Assembly (NCBI GenBank): GCA_016212505.1
Contig: JACRGB010000034.1
Location: forward strand, 1-42,206
Reading direction: 5' to 3'
DNA from: Microcaldota archaeon
GTDB taxonomy: Archaea > Micrarchaeota > Micrarchaeia > Anstonellales > Bilamarchaeaceae
DNA: 42,206 bases
The position numbers and the translations under genes are program-made. Within the stretch, counting starts at the first letter, position 1, and each line of letters opens with the position of its first letter. Of this stretch, positions 1 through 8,576 are shown piece after piece. The notes below the pieces were generated by a model that was not told the origin of the DNA, searched no databases, and saw nothing but the letters and a program-made list of their open reading frames with translations.

Positions 1-38
1 ACTACTGAGCAAAAATATTCCGGTAAAAATTAGATACT

Positions 39-66
39 TAAGGGGAAAATCTGGCTTTTCCCCTTA
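39..66. other. Perfect 11-bp hairpin, possible terminator or element end
   Basis: Bases 39-49 and 56-66 are perfectly complementary (TAAGGGGAAAA / TTTTCCCCTTA) around a six-base loop. It lies upstream of the first gene and could terminate a transcript entering from the left, or be part of a mobile-element end. Nothing downstream of it decides between these. Confidence 0.5.
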
Positions 67-80
67 ACCCCTTACCATTT

Positions 81-130
81 GTTGCGCTTTTACGACCCCA
101 CCTTAGAAAAGGTGGGGATTAGCGCGCAAC
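81..130. other. Two-tier hairpin resembling an IS200/IS605 end or structured RNA
   Basis: An inner stem pairs CCCCACCTT (96-104) with AAGGTGGGG (109-117) over a four-base loop. An outer stem pairs GTTGCGC (81-87) with GCGCAAC (124-130). The inner stem closely resembles the CCCCACCCT/AGGGTGGGG hairpin beside the transposase at the right end of the window, so this may be a relict IS200/IS605 end. A terminator or small structured RNA is equally possible. Confidence 0.4.
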
Positions 131-205
131 CCGATTTAATTGTGTAACTTAGTGTAAACGTGAGGGTTATAAATACTACTATCCAAATATTATTTGGGTG
201 GTTTA

Positions 206-1258
206 GTGTCCTTAGTTGTATTTGCAAAAGCTCCGGCTTCCGAGAAAATAGTAAACGGTGAAAAAAGACTAGTATCTCCATTTGCAGCATGCGTTAGGGG
301 GCCACTGGGTCCTGAAATGGGCATTGGTTTAACAAATCAAAAAGAAGGAAAAGACCAATTTTTTGGTTTTCTGTCCCCCCGGTTAGTGCTTACTTCCTGG
401 AGAGGCATGAGAATTGCGCAGCTAGTTGGAGAATTTCAAGATTCTACTTTATCTGCTTGTTATAATGCAGCAAAAAAAGAAGCTCAACCAAGCGATCCTT
501 CTGTTCAAACAATAGAAGCCCTGATTGGCCGCCGTGCAAGGAATAATGTTTTAACCATGCCAGTTCCTGCAGATGAAATTGATAATATGCTGAGACTTTT
601 AATGGAGAATGATCATATTTCTGGAGGCCACGAACTTGAATCTGAACTCCAAAGGGGGCGATTTTTCAAAAAAGGTACCATACCACGAACTGCAAGAGTT
701 ATGGCCTATTTGGAAGAATACCACCGATTAGTTGAGCGAGAAAAAGAAGAAGAACCGGGAAAATTTGTTACGCCCTCAGAAGGACGGACTAGGATTTTCG
801 AATCCCTCTTAATGGGTGGCAATGTTCTTGAATGGTTCTTATCTGCTTTTGATTCAGTCATAGATCCCAGAACCCAGATTGCCATCGTGCAAAATACCAT
901 GGATGGTTTAGGCGGCACAAATCAATGTTTTATTGTTGCACAAAGCAAACAAACTCCTGATTTATACATAGTAATAAATGCAGGCACATTTGATAATTTC
1001 TTGCAAATTGGAGGCCGACTAAGATTAGGAGTTATTGGTTCAAACTTAATTAGTTCTTATAACGGTGCTCCAGCCCTTACTGAGAAACTAACCGGTGAGG
1101 AACCTTATCTTGGAACAATTTCTCCAGGTGGGCATGCAAACCATCCCACAATTAATGTTGATGTAAAAGATGAAGCTGCCAGAACTCTGATTGATCAATT
1201 AGCTGGTATAATTGAAGTCCTTAGAAAACCGGCAAGATCCACTGGGGTACCCTCCTAA
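206..1258 (+). CDS. Conserved-looking protein of unknown function, about 350 aa
   Basis: I do not recognise this protein. A TATA-like box (TTATAAATA, 167-175) predicts a transcript starting near 195-205, which favours the GTG at 206 over the upstream TTG at 194; GGTGG sits just before it. The N-terminus (FAKAPASEKIVNGEKR) is followed by a mixed region with charged helices (roughly residues 160-195). The C-terminal third is Gly-rich and alternates beta-like segments with motifs such as GGTNQCFIVAQ, NAGTFDNFLQIGGRLRLG and SPGGHANHPTI. The GGHxNHP stretch faintly recalls the DHHA1 nucleic-acid-binding domain of DHH phosphoesterases, but no DHH motif is present. No membrane segments or signal peptide are visible. 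It is followed by paired hairpin terminators and converges on the DEAD-box helicase. Confidence 0.75.
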   Translation: MSLVVFAKAPASEKIVNGEKRLVSPFAACVRGPLGPEMGIGLTNQKEGKDQFFGFLSPRLVLTSWRGMRIAQLVGEFQDSTLSACYNAAKKEAQPSDPSVQTIEALIGRRARNNVLTMPVPADEIDNMLRLLMENDHISGGHELESELQRGRFFKKGTIPRTARVMAYLEEYHRLVEREKEEEPGKFVTPSEGRTRIFESLLMGGNVLEWFLSAFDSVIDPRTQIAIVQNTMDGLGGTNQCFIVAQSKQTPDLYIVINAGTFDNFLQIGGRLRLGVIGSNLISSYNGAPALTEKLTGEEPYLGTISPGGHANHPTINVDVKDEAARTLIDQLAGIIEVLRKPARSTGVPS

Positions 1259-1271
1259 TATTTTTTCTAAA

Positions 1272-1324
1272 GGACAAAATTTCATAAATTTTGTCCGCAT
1301 TGGAAATTGGATACAATTTCCAAT
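1272..1324. terminator. Two tandem perfect 11-bp hairpins between convergent genes
   Basis: The first hairpin is GGACAAAATTT (1272-1282), loop CAT, AAATTTTGTCC (1286-1296). The second is ATTGGAAATTG (1299-1309), loop GATA, CAATTTCCAAT (1314-1324). Both stems are perfect and they lie 2 bases apart, between the stops of two converging genes. A bidirectional terminator or mRNA 3'-end stabiliser is the simplest reading. Stem-loops are not required by the T-tract termination usual in archaea. Confidence 0.6.
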
Positions 1325-1336
1325 ATAAGAACAAAA

Positions 1337-2638
1337 TCAATACGACCCATAGCTCCTATTTCTCGGTTTTCTATGGTGGCTGCCTTCAGAATCACGTGAA
1401 TGCGATGATCTGCCAGATCCGGATCCTCGGTAACCACCCGAATGCTCCGAGCCACCGCTTCCGCTTCTTGACTGTGAATCATAAGATCTCGATCCGCCAC
1501 CATGTCCATAGGACGGCCGTCTTCCATAACCACCACCAGATGGCCTTCCGTATCCTCCTCTTCCACCGCCTCTGCGGCCTTTAGAGTAGTCGAATGCTGG
1601 AAGTGGGTCGGTTTCAACAAAGGTTATCGCCTTTCCGGATTTACCCATTCTTCCGGTTCTTCCGATCCGGTGGGTGTGTGTATCATGACTCATTGCCTTA
1701 TCATAGCTTATAATATGTGAAACCTCTTCGATATGGAGGCCTCTTGCTGCAACATCGGTTGCGACCAAAATCCTAAAGCGGCCTTCCCGAAAATCCCTCA
1801 AGGTGCGCTCTCTTTGGCTTTGTGTCTTGCCACCATGCAAAAATCTTGCATCCATGCCATTGTCCATAAGCCTGTGGCAGACGAATTCGGCAGCTTTTTT
1901 TGTTCCGACAAAAACAATGGTACGGGAACTGGTTTCCCGAGCAATTATCTCATGAAGCTTTTGTATTTTTTCTTTTCTTGTTAATTCAATAAATTCTTCT
2001 TCAATAGTTTCAACTTTTCCCTCTGGTCCAATTTCAACTATCTCAGGAGTTTTCATGTAGCTTCCGGAAATTTCCCTTATCCGCTGGTCAATTGTAGCTG
2101 AAAATAACATCATCTGCTTGGTTTTGCTAACTTGGTCCAGTATAGTATCAATATCTTCCTTGAATCCCATATCCAGCATCCGGTCTGCTTCATCAAGTAC
2201 AATGCAGTTCATTAATCCAAGATTCAATGTCCCTCTTCGGACATGGTCCAAAAGTCTTCCCGGGGTTGCCACAATTATGTCGTATCCTCTTCGTAACAAT
2301 GATACCTGGCCTTCCATTCCCTGGCCACCATAAATGGCATATACTCCCATCCGGTGGTTTTTTGCAATAGAGCGAAGTTCCTTGGTTATCTGTATTACCA
2401 GTTCGCGTGTGGGCGCCAGAATCAAGGCTTTCTTTGTTTTATCTTTAGAAATAATCTCAATTAATCCAATGCCAAAAGCAGCAGTTTTTCCTGTTCCGGT
2501 CTGGCTTCGTACGATTATTTCTTCACCCTGAAGTATCAATGGAATAGACTTTTCCTGAACTTCAGTTGCTTCAACATAGCTCATTTCTGCAAGAGCAGAG
2601 CTAGTCCTTTCACTAATGCCCATATCATTAAATTTCAT
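1337..2638 (-). CDS. DEAD-box ATP-dependent RNA helicase with RGG-rich tail
   Basis: This is a 433-aa DEAD-box helicase that unwinds RNA duplexes, with likely roles in ribosome assembly, mRNA turnover or cold adaptation. The motifs are in order: a Q-motif region (about 1-30), motif I SQTGTGKT (45-52), PTREL (76-80), TPGRLLD (125-131), motif II DEAD (149-152), SAT (180-182), a motif V region with ATDVAARGLH, and motif VI HRIGRTGR (near 316-323). From about residue 350 the protein becomes a Gly/Arg/Ser/Tyr-rich tail (GRRGGGRGGYGRPSGGGYG), a typical unstructured RNA-binding extension. GGTGA precedes the ATG as a ribosome site, after a leader that may be unusually long. The family is certain; the specific RNA substrate is unknown. 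Confidence 0.95.
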   Translation of the reverse strand: MKFNDMGISERTSSALAEMSYVEATEVQEKSIPLILQGEEIIVRSQTGTGKTAAFGIGLIEIISKDKTKKALILAPTRELVIQITKELRSIAKNHRMGVYAIYGGQGMEGQVSLLRRGYDIIVATPGRLLDHVRRGTLNLGLMNCIVLDEADRMLDMGFKEDIDTILDQVSKTKQMMLFSATIDQRIREISGSYMKTPEIVEIGPEGKVETIEEEFIELTRKEKIQKLHEIIARETSSRTIVFVGTKKAAEFVCHRLMDNGMDARFLHGGKTQSQRERTLRDFREGRFRILVATDVAARGLHIEEVSHIISYDKAMSHDTHTHRIGRTGRMGKSGKAITFVETDPLPAFDYSKGRRGGGRGGYGRPSGGGYGRRPSYGHGGGSRSYDSQSRSGSGGSEHSGGYRGSGSGRSSHSRDSEGSHHRKPRNRSYGSY

Positions 2639-2837
2639 ATTTTGTTTTCACCTATAGTTGTGTGCCTTCTGCTAAAGCAGATAAGGCTAAAATTCGGATT
2701 TAAGTTATTCTCTCTTTCTATCTCTTCTTTCTTTCCTTATCATTTAAGGCACAAGGGAGTATAACGAAAATCAGAATTATCCATTTTCTATAATAGCTAT
2801 TATGTTTAACCTTTATTTAAAGCTATGCTTTTACCAG
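2639..2837 (-). promoter_or_regulatory. Promoter and possible long leader of the helicase gene
   Basis: Read on the minus strand, a TATA-like CTTTAAATAA (about 2814-2824) predicts transcription starting near 2790, giving a leader of about 150 bases. A second, weaker box (ACTTAAAT, near 2700) would give a leader of about 40 bases. The leader holds a hairpin pairing GCCTTCTGCT (2664-2673) with AGCAG and AAGGC (2676-2687, with an AT bulge). Long leaders that control cold-shock expression are known for some bacterial and archaeal DEAD-box helicase genes; that role here is inference. I see no gene in this stretch. Confidence 0.4.
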
Positions 2838-4325
2838 CTAAGCGACAGACCTCGCTTCTAAAACCTCTCCCATTAGATGGCCTATTTCTCTTAAGATCGC
2901 ATCCGGATTAGTTCTTGCAGTATTTATTGGGCTGATGCCCTTGCGGTTTGCCACAGCATTTACGTTTCTGAAGCTCGCATGCTTGACACTTGAAGTTATG
3001 AAGATGATGATGTCATTTTTTGTTATTAATCTTCCAAGATAGGACATAGTCGCATCAGAGGGAGTTACTGGAAATACTTCGAGTCCTGTTTTCTCACTTA
3101 GTCTATGGGCTATTTCATCCAATTCATTGTTTCCCCCAACAAGAACTATCCTCCTGCTTTCTTTTGTTACTGCAGTTTTTTCTTGATCAACAACTGCTCT
3201 CATGTACCTCAGCATTCCAAGTTCAGATTCCCCGTTTGATCCTTCGCAAGCAATAGCATTTACTCTCTCATATGTTTCTTCCCCACCAATTTTGAGTGCA
3301 AGTTCTACAAACAATGCTCTTGCCGGTACTGATTTGAATATGGTGACAAGCGCTCCATCATTAAGGAGTGCAGTTTTTTCAGCAATTATTCTTGCTTGTT
3401 CATACCCATGTTTTCTTAATCCTGTAAATTTTTTAGTTAAGCCAAAAACCTCAAGCCTCTTAAACAGCGGTAAAAATGCAGCAACTTGCTCATTAGTTGC
3501 CTGTGGATAAAACCTCATTACCCTTTCTAATGCTGCCATTTCTGCCCGAGCTTGCATTTCTATTTTTCTTTGATTAAGTATCCTACTTGCAATTTCAAAT
3601 TCTCCATTTTCAACTGCTTCCATAATTTGGTCGACAAGTTTTTCGTTGTCTTTCTCAGAAGATTCTGTTATTGTTGCTAATTCAGGTAAAATTCCGGCAA
3701 GATATATCAATGCTGCTGATCTGCAAACTCTTATGGGTATCTGATCAGTCCTTCCTGCAAATGCCCTTTGGAAAACTGAATGAAAAGTTTCCGTTTGACT
3801 AACCTGCTGATCAGCAACATCCATAACATATTCGTAAAATTCAACCGAAGTCATTCTTAATTTTCTGGCTTTTACCCCGAATTTTGTGTAAACTTCCAAA
3901 TACTCTGGCCTTTCATTTATTCTTCTTGCTAAGGCTATTGACCTATCAATATCAAGTTCGCCGATTGCCTCAACCAAAGTGTCTGAAAGTATTCCTGCTT
4001 TCGCAGATTTTTCAAGTTCAGCAACAAGCTCAGCCAATTTTGCAAAGTTCCGGTCATTTTCAACCCATTGGGGGTTTTGCATTATCGCGTTAATTATCCG
4101 ATTACTAGTTATTGATTTTATCAACCTGCCCAATCTTTCAAGACTTTCCGGTTCAATAACCCACATAAGAGGGAAATGTGCCATTTCCCTACCCATTTCA
4201 TTTATGTTTTTTACACTTAATAAAAATTCGCCTGTTATTTTTATTATATTTTCAGTTATTCTTGACCTACAAACTACCATGAAACACTGTGCTTTTTTGT
4301 TCTCATATTTATCAAAACTTTTCAT
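2838..4325 (-). CDS. Helical protein with C-terminal DUF2325-like domain
   Basis: This 495-aa protein has a long, mostly alpha-helical N-terminal part (residues about 1-380), with no motif I recognise. The last 100 residues look like a DUF2325 domain: a beta strand and glycine turn (RIVLVGGNNELDE), a middle strand (NDIIIFITSSVKHASFRNV) and a C-terminal helix. DUF2325 proteins are small Rossmann-like domains of uncertain function, often found with mobile or regulatory genes in bacteria. The gene starts 5 bases after the stop of the upstream gene (4331-4996), so the two form an operon. The start could be Met1, Met16 or Met44; the first keeps the tight operon spacing. The function is unknown. 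Confidence 0.8.
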   Translation of the reverse strand: MKSFDKYENKKAQCFMVVCRSRITENIIKITGEFLLSVKNINEMGREMAHFPLMWVIEPESLERLGRLIKSITSNRIINAIMQNPQWVENDRNFAKLAELVAELEKSAKAGILSDTLVEAIGELDIDRSIALARRINERPEYLEVYTKFGVKARKLRMTSVEFYEYVMDVADQQVSQTETFHSVFQRAFAGRTDQIPIRVCRSAALIYLAGILPELATITESSEKDNEKLVDQIMEAVENGEFEIASRILNQRKIEMQARAEMAALERVMRFYPQATNEQVAAFLPLFKRLEVFGLTKKFTGLRKHGYEQARIIAEKTALLNDGALVTIFKSVPARALFVELALKIGGEETYERVNAIACEGSNGESELGMLRYMRAVVDQEKTAVTKESRRIVLVGGNNELDEIAHRLSEKTGLEVFPVTPSDATMSYLGRLITKNDIIIFITSSVKHASFRNVNAVANRKGISPINTARTNPDAILREIGHLMGEVLEARSVA

Positions 4326-4330
4326 GATAG

Positions 4331-4996
4331 TTAAAAAGCTATCAAAAAAGAATTAACTTCCTGAATTACTTGTGGATCCGTAAATATCTCCATGGACTCT
4401 ACGAAATTACATGCCATTCTTACTGTATAATTTTCCAGTGACTTTCTGTTTTTGGGATCCATGGCATATTTCAATTCCTTTTCACATTCAATGGCATCTC
4501 TATCATCTCGTCCGTCTCTATTCCGAATTAAGGTGCCTAAAGTCCGGTGGGCAAACATCACTCCTCTTATTTTTTCTACTGCTTCAGCCATTGTGTTATC
4601 TTCTTCTGTGATTTCCATACGTTCTCTTGTTTCTCTTGCAAGGTCAATCAACTCTCTTAAATAACGAGATTTTAGTCTTGAAAAAATTCTCTTATCTTTT
4701 GTGACAGAATCATCAATTTTTGTAATGGCGGTTTTTGGTTCACAGTCTCCAGACATGGCCGTCAATATTGCCGCAAAATTACTGGCCAAAATTGTAATTT
4801 CTCCCCCCAATCGCCCTATTTCCCGCTCTGATTCCGAATGTCCTCCAAAATGCCTTTTCCTTGTTTCTACTGCTGTACTATTGAAAAGTTTGTTGAATTC
4901 TATCAGCTTTTCTCCTGGTCCGTCTTTTCTTAACTCTCCTACTTCTGTGGGAAGGGATTTTTGCCTGGGAAATCTTTGGGCATTTCTTCTTCTCAT
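4331..4996 (-). CDS. Uncharacterised 221-aa helical protein
   Basis: I do not recognise this protein. A TTG-started form would reach 5017, but a TATA-like box at about 5020-5031 (GTTTTTATATTT on the minus strand) predicts a near-leaderless transcript beginning at the ATG at 4996. The N-terminus is strongly basic (MRRRNAQRFPRQK), the rest is charged and helical with a conserved-looking segment HFGGHSESEREIGRLGGEI. It has no signal peptide or membrane helix. It is the first gene of a two-gene operon with the DUF2325-like protein, so the two probably act together. Confidence 0.75.
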   Translation of the reverse strand: MRRRNAQRFPRQKSLPTEVGELRKDGPGEKLIEFNKLFNSTAVETRKRHFGGHSESEREIGRLGGEITILASNFAAILTAMSGDCEPKTAITKIDDSVTKDKRIFSRLKSRYLRELIDLARETRERMEITEEDNTMAEAVEKIRGVMFAHRTLGTLIRNRDGRDDRDAIECEKELKYAMDPKNRKSLENYTVRMACNFVESMEIFTDPQVIQEVNSFLIAF

Positions 4997-5055
4997 ACTA
5001 AGCAATTTAACTAACAAAAATATAAAAACTGTAACTTTTTCTGTTTATTTCAATC

Positions 5056-7698
5056 TTACAGTAAAAACAACTTTAGTTTTTTTCTTATTTCTTCAACAAC
5101 AAGTATGCTGGCTGCATAAACTAGCGAAACAGTTATTTCGTATGCTGTGAGCGGGACCGTGTGCATAAACTCCTCAAGTGCTGGCACAAAAATAAACAAA
5201 AGAAGTATTGCAAAAGATCCGCCTATTGAAAGGAGCAGTATTTTATTTCCAAATAAGTTCTCATAAAAACCCCGGTCCCTGCTCCTGCAGTTTAATGCGT
5301 TAAATAGTTGGAAAGAAACAAGGGTGAAAAAGGAGATTGTGAGGTATTTTTCCGGCCCGATGTTCATCATGTTCATTACCTGTAGCATAACTAACATAGC
5401 TAAAGTTATGAACAACCCGTCGAAAAGAATTAACGATATGAACTGTTTGCTTATGTAAGGCGCTTTAGGGTCCCTTGGAGGTTTTTCCATTATTCTCTTT
5501 GTTTCAGGCTCAAGCCCAAGGGCCAGTGCCGGCGGCCCGTCCATAATAATATTAAGGAAAAGCATCTGTATCGCGTTTATCGGCGCCATGAACCCTAGTA
5601 CTGTAGCGAAGAATACGGTCGATAGGAGGGCAATCGTAGTCGTTATCTGGAACCTTACGAAATTTAGTATGTTTTCGTAAACTTTTCTTCCATATTCAAT
5701 AGCCTTTACGATTGTTGCAAAATTATCATCAAGAAGTATCATGCTAGACGCTTCCTTTGCAACATCTGACCCAATATCGCCCATGGAGATTCCGATGTCT
5801 GCTTTTTTGAGGGCAGGTGCATCATTTACCCCATCGCCTGTTACCGCAACAATCTCGCCCATTTCTTTTAGTCTCGAAACAATCATGTGTTTTTGGGCTG
5901 GAGAAACACGGTAGAATATTCGAACATCTTTCAAAGAAACTTTTTGTTTTTCTTGGCTTTGTTTTTCATTACTAAGCGATTCAAATTCTGACCCACTCAT
6001 AGCATTTTTTGAAGGAAAAGAAACCTCATTTGCAATATTTAGTGCGGTTTCTTTTGAATCCCCAGTCACCATGAAAACGCTTATTCCTGCTCTAACACAT
6101 TCTACGAGTGCTGCTTTGGCTTCGGGCCGTGGCGGATCGTAAAGTGAAATAAACCCAATGAATATTAGGCCGCTTTCATCTGAATAATCTGATTTATCTG
6201 GATTTTTTACCTTTTCCTTATGCTCCTTATGGGCCATTGCAAGAACTCTCATGCCTTTTGATGCAACCTCATTTGCACGGGCCAATACTTCTGATTTTTT
6301 TGTTTTATCGAATTTAATTATCCCATTTTTTGTAAGCAATTTGTCCGAGTTTGCAATTATGCTCTCTATTGCGCCTTTTACAAATAATTGTTTCCCCTTC
6401 TGAGAATCCGGATAATCAGAAACAACGCTCATCATTTTCCTCGAAGAATCAAATGGGTTTTCGTGAATTATCCCATAAGCAGACTTCATTTCAAATGGGT
6501 CAAACCCGCTTTGTTTTGCGCAATCAAGAAGCCCGGTTTCAGTTGGATCGCCAACCAAATTCCCGTTTCTGTCAATGCTGGCATTATTTGCAATTACTGC
6601 AGCTGCAAAGAGCAACTGTGTCTGTTTATTTTTTGCTAATTTTTCTCCACTAGATGAAAGATCATCATATACATAAACGTGCTTTGGTTTCATTGAATTT
6701 TCAGTTAATGTTCCGGTCTTATCAGTGCATATTACCGTTATTAATCCAAGGTCCTCTATTGCAGACATTTTTTTGACAATGGAATTTTTCTTTGCCATCC
6801 TCTGCATGCCAAGAGCTAGGGTTATTGCAATTACTGTCGGCAACCCTTCAGAAACTCCTGCCACTACCAAAATTACTGCAGTTGTCAGCATATACCCAAG
6901 TTCTTTTCCAAGTACAAAGTAACCGATCACAAAAAATGCCAATGACATGGCTATGACCATATAGCCGATTTTTTTCCCTAATTCATTGAGGTTTTTCTGC
7001 AAAGGTGTTTGGCCGCCATCAGTTTCAGAAACCAGTTTTGCTATCTTCCCGAGTTCGCTTTCCATCCCGGTCCGTATTACTACTCCTTCGCCCTTGCCGC
7101 TACTGACTATAGTTCCGCTGTAAAGTATGTTGTCTTTTTTTGGTTCGTTATATTTTTCCACTGCAAGGGATTCTCCTGTGAGCGTACTTTCATTGCAGGC
7201 GAGGTTCAGTGATTTTATCACTCTAATGTCCGCAGGCACGCGCATTCCTTCTTCTATTATTACCAAATCGCCCGGAACTAGCTCGTTGCTATGGACTATC
7301 AGTTCAGATCCGTCCCTTCTTATTCTCACGTTTTGGACAGCGAGCTTTTTCAGGTACTCTATTGCCTTCTCGGCACGGTATTCCTGGAAAAACCCGATAA
7401 ATCCGCTAAGGAGAATTGCAAAAACAATTGCAATTGCATCTTTTATGTTTCCCAAAAACCAGGAGATTATTGCAGCTATCAAAAGAATTAACTGTATTGT
7501 ATTTCCAAATTGCGAGAGCAAAAGCATTATCGCGGACTTTTTCTTGGTTTCGATTATTTCGTTGGGGCCGTATTTGGCAAATCTTTCTTTTACTTCATAT
7601 TCAGTTAGTCCCTTTTCGCTAGTTCCATATTTACTGAATAATTGATCTACTGTTATTTGTTTTTCTTCGTATCCGTTTTCATCAGCTTGATTTCCCAT
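5056..7698 (-). CDS. P2-type cation-transporting ATPase, probably Ca2+
   Basis: This 880-aa membrane pump couples ATP hydrolysis to cation export. An N-terminal cation-ATPase domain (about 10-75) is followed by paired membrane helices, the actuator motif TGES (174-177), helix M4 with GVSEGLPTV (281-289), the phosphorylation motif DKTGTLTEN (Asp326), a nucleotide-binding domain, the hinge motif GDGVNDAP and six C-terminal helices. M6 carries MDGPPALALG. The overall layout, with RFQIT in M5, resembles the PMCA type, which binds one Ca2+ ion. The M4 motif is SEGLP where most Ca2+ pumps have PEGLP, so ion specificity should not be assumed. The start is 27 bases after a tiny zinc-ribbon gene, implying co-transcription. 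Confidence 0.92.
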   Translation of the reverse strand: MGNQADENGYEEKQITVDQLFSKYGTSEKGLTEYEVKERFAKYGPNEIIETKKKSAIMLLLSQFGNTIQLILLIAAIISWFLGNIKDAIAIVFAILLSGFIGFFQEYRAEKAIEYLKKLAVQNVRIRRDGSELIVHSNELVPGDLVIIEEGMRVPADIRVIKSLNLACNESTLTGESLAVEKYNEPKKDNILYSGTIVSSGKGEGVVIRTGMESELGKIAKLVSETDGGQTPLQKNLNELGKKIGYMVIAMSLAFFVIGYFVLGKELGYMLTTAVILVVAGVSEGLPTVIAITLALGMQRMAKKNSIVKKMSAIEDLGLITVICTDKTGTLTENSMKPKHVYVYDDLSSSGEKLAKNKQTQLLFAAAVIANNASIDRNGNLVGDPTETGLLDCAKQSGFDPFEMKSAYGIIHENPFDSSRKMMSVVSDYPDSQKGKQLFVKGAIESIIANSDKLLTKNGIIKFDKTKKSEVLARANEVASKGMRVLAMAHKEHKEKVKNPDKSDYSDESGLIFIGFISLYDPPRPEAKAALVECVRAGISVFMVTGDSKETALNIANEVSFPSKNAMSGSEFESLSNEKQSQEKQKVSLKDVRIFYRVSPAQKHMIVSRLKEMGEIVAVTGDGVNDAPALKKADIGISMGDIGSDVAKEASSMILLDDNFATIVKAIEYGRKVYENILNFVRFQITTTIALLSTVFFATVLGFMAPINAIQMLFLNIIMDGPPALALGLEPETKRIMEKPPRDPKAPYISKQFISLILFDGLFITLAMLVMLQVMNMMNIGPEKYLTISFFTLVSFQLFNALNCRSRDRGFYENLFGNKILLLSIGGSFAILLLFIFVPALEEFMHTVPLTAYEITVSLVYAASILVVEEIRKKLKLFLL

Positions 7699-7725
7699 CT
7701 TATGATTACACCCTTAATATCTAAT

Positions 7726-7872
7726 TTAGAAACAACAAGCATCTTTAAAACCGCAATTCTTGCACCGGGCATTAAAGCTTCCAAAAACAGCAAACATTGT
7801 TTCGCCACAATTAGGACAAGGTGCAAAGGATGGTTCTTTCGCGACCCGAGGTTCATAATCAAATTCGTTCAT
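7726..7872 (-). CDS. 48-aa zinc-ribbon protein upstream of the cation ATPase
   Basis: This small ORF begins at an ATG (7872) and encodes MNEFDYEPRVAKEPSFAPCP followed by a zinc-ribbon core. It has two CxxC knuckles (Cys19-Cys22 and Cys37-Cys40) and a terminal Cys-Cys pair (46-47), so it probably binds one Zn2+. It ends 27 bases before the ATPase start on the same strand, so the pair are likely one operon. A role in metal sensing or as a pump accessory is only a guess. A longer ORF overlapping it in another frame has no such motifs and is a shadow. Confidence 0.7.
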   Translation of the reverse strand: MNEFDYEPRVAKEPSFAPCPNCGETMFAVFGSFNARCKNCGFKDACCF

Positions 7873-7924
7873 AGTCCTATTGATTCTCTAAAAGATTTTA
7901 AACCTCCGTTGAGCGATAAATGCT

Positions 7925-8383
7925 ATGAAAATAACAAGCAGGGCGTTTGAAAATGGAGAATTCATACCAAAAAAATACACTGCTGACGGCGAGAACCTAA
8001 GTCCGCCCCTCTCAATATCCGAGGTGCCAGAAGGCACCCGCTCTTTCGCATTAATTGTTGATGATCCGGATGCACCAGTAGGTACTTGGGTACATTGGGT
8101 AGTCTGGAATATTTCAGCAAATACAAAAGAAATACCTGAAGGCGCGGGCCGAGCGAACTCGCTTGGGATGTTAGGTATTGATGGCAATAACGATTTCAGA
8201 GTTCCTGGTTATGGTGGCCCTGCCCCCCCGCCTGGGCCTAGTCATACCTATTGTTTCAAGCTTTATGCCCTTGACCATAATCTCAATTTGCCCGCAGGTT
8301 CAACCAAAGCAGATCTTGAGAAGGCGATGCGCGGGTGCATATTGGCAAAGGCTGAACTTGCAGGGGAGTATCAACGTCAGTGA
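7925..8383 (+). CDS. PEBP / Raf kinase inhibitor-like protein (YbhB/YbcL family)
   Basis: At 152 aa it matches the prokaryotic PEBP family in length and layout. The ligand-pocket signature DDPDAPVGTWVHWVVWNI spans residues 46-63, and the second signature GPSHTYCFKLYALD follows the central loop. The GGPAPPPGPSH segment is the characteristic loop between them. The N-terminus (FENGEFIPKKYTADGENLSP) is also typical. These cytoplasmic proteins bind phospho- or phospholipid-like ligands, and their role in archaea is not established. The gene is divergent from the small zinc-ribbon gene, with start codons 52 bases apart. The family is sure, the function open. Confidence 0.93.
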   Translation: MKITSRAFENGEFIPKKYTADGENLSPPLSISEVPEGTRSFALIVDDPDAPVGTWVHWVVWNISANTKEIPEGAGRANSLGMLGIDGNNDFRVPGYGGPAPPPGPSHTYCFKLYALDHNLNLPAGSTKADLEKAMRGCILAKAELAGEYQRQ

Positions 8384-8576
8384 TTTGGTTTTGCTATTTG
8401 CAAACTATTAAATATAAGTGTCCAGATACTTATTATCAGATAGTCTGTTTCTTTGAACGAACTAAAATGTGATTTTATCTTCAGTTTCTGAAAGTTAAAT
8501 CTCCTTAATAGTAAAGTTCATAGAATGCAGTTATCTAATAAAGAGGCGAAAAGCCTAAATAAAGAAGGTGAAAATA

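Noticed and set aside
90-290. 66-aa minus-strand ORF overlapping the left hairpins
   Set aside because: It crosses the hairpins and the start of the first gene, has no motif, and lacks a promoter in that direction.
7653-7862. 69-aa minus-strand ORF between the ATPase and PEBP genes
   Set aside because: It overlaps the CxxC-containing ORF at 7726-7872, which has a clear zinc-ribbon pattern. The longer ORF has none.
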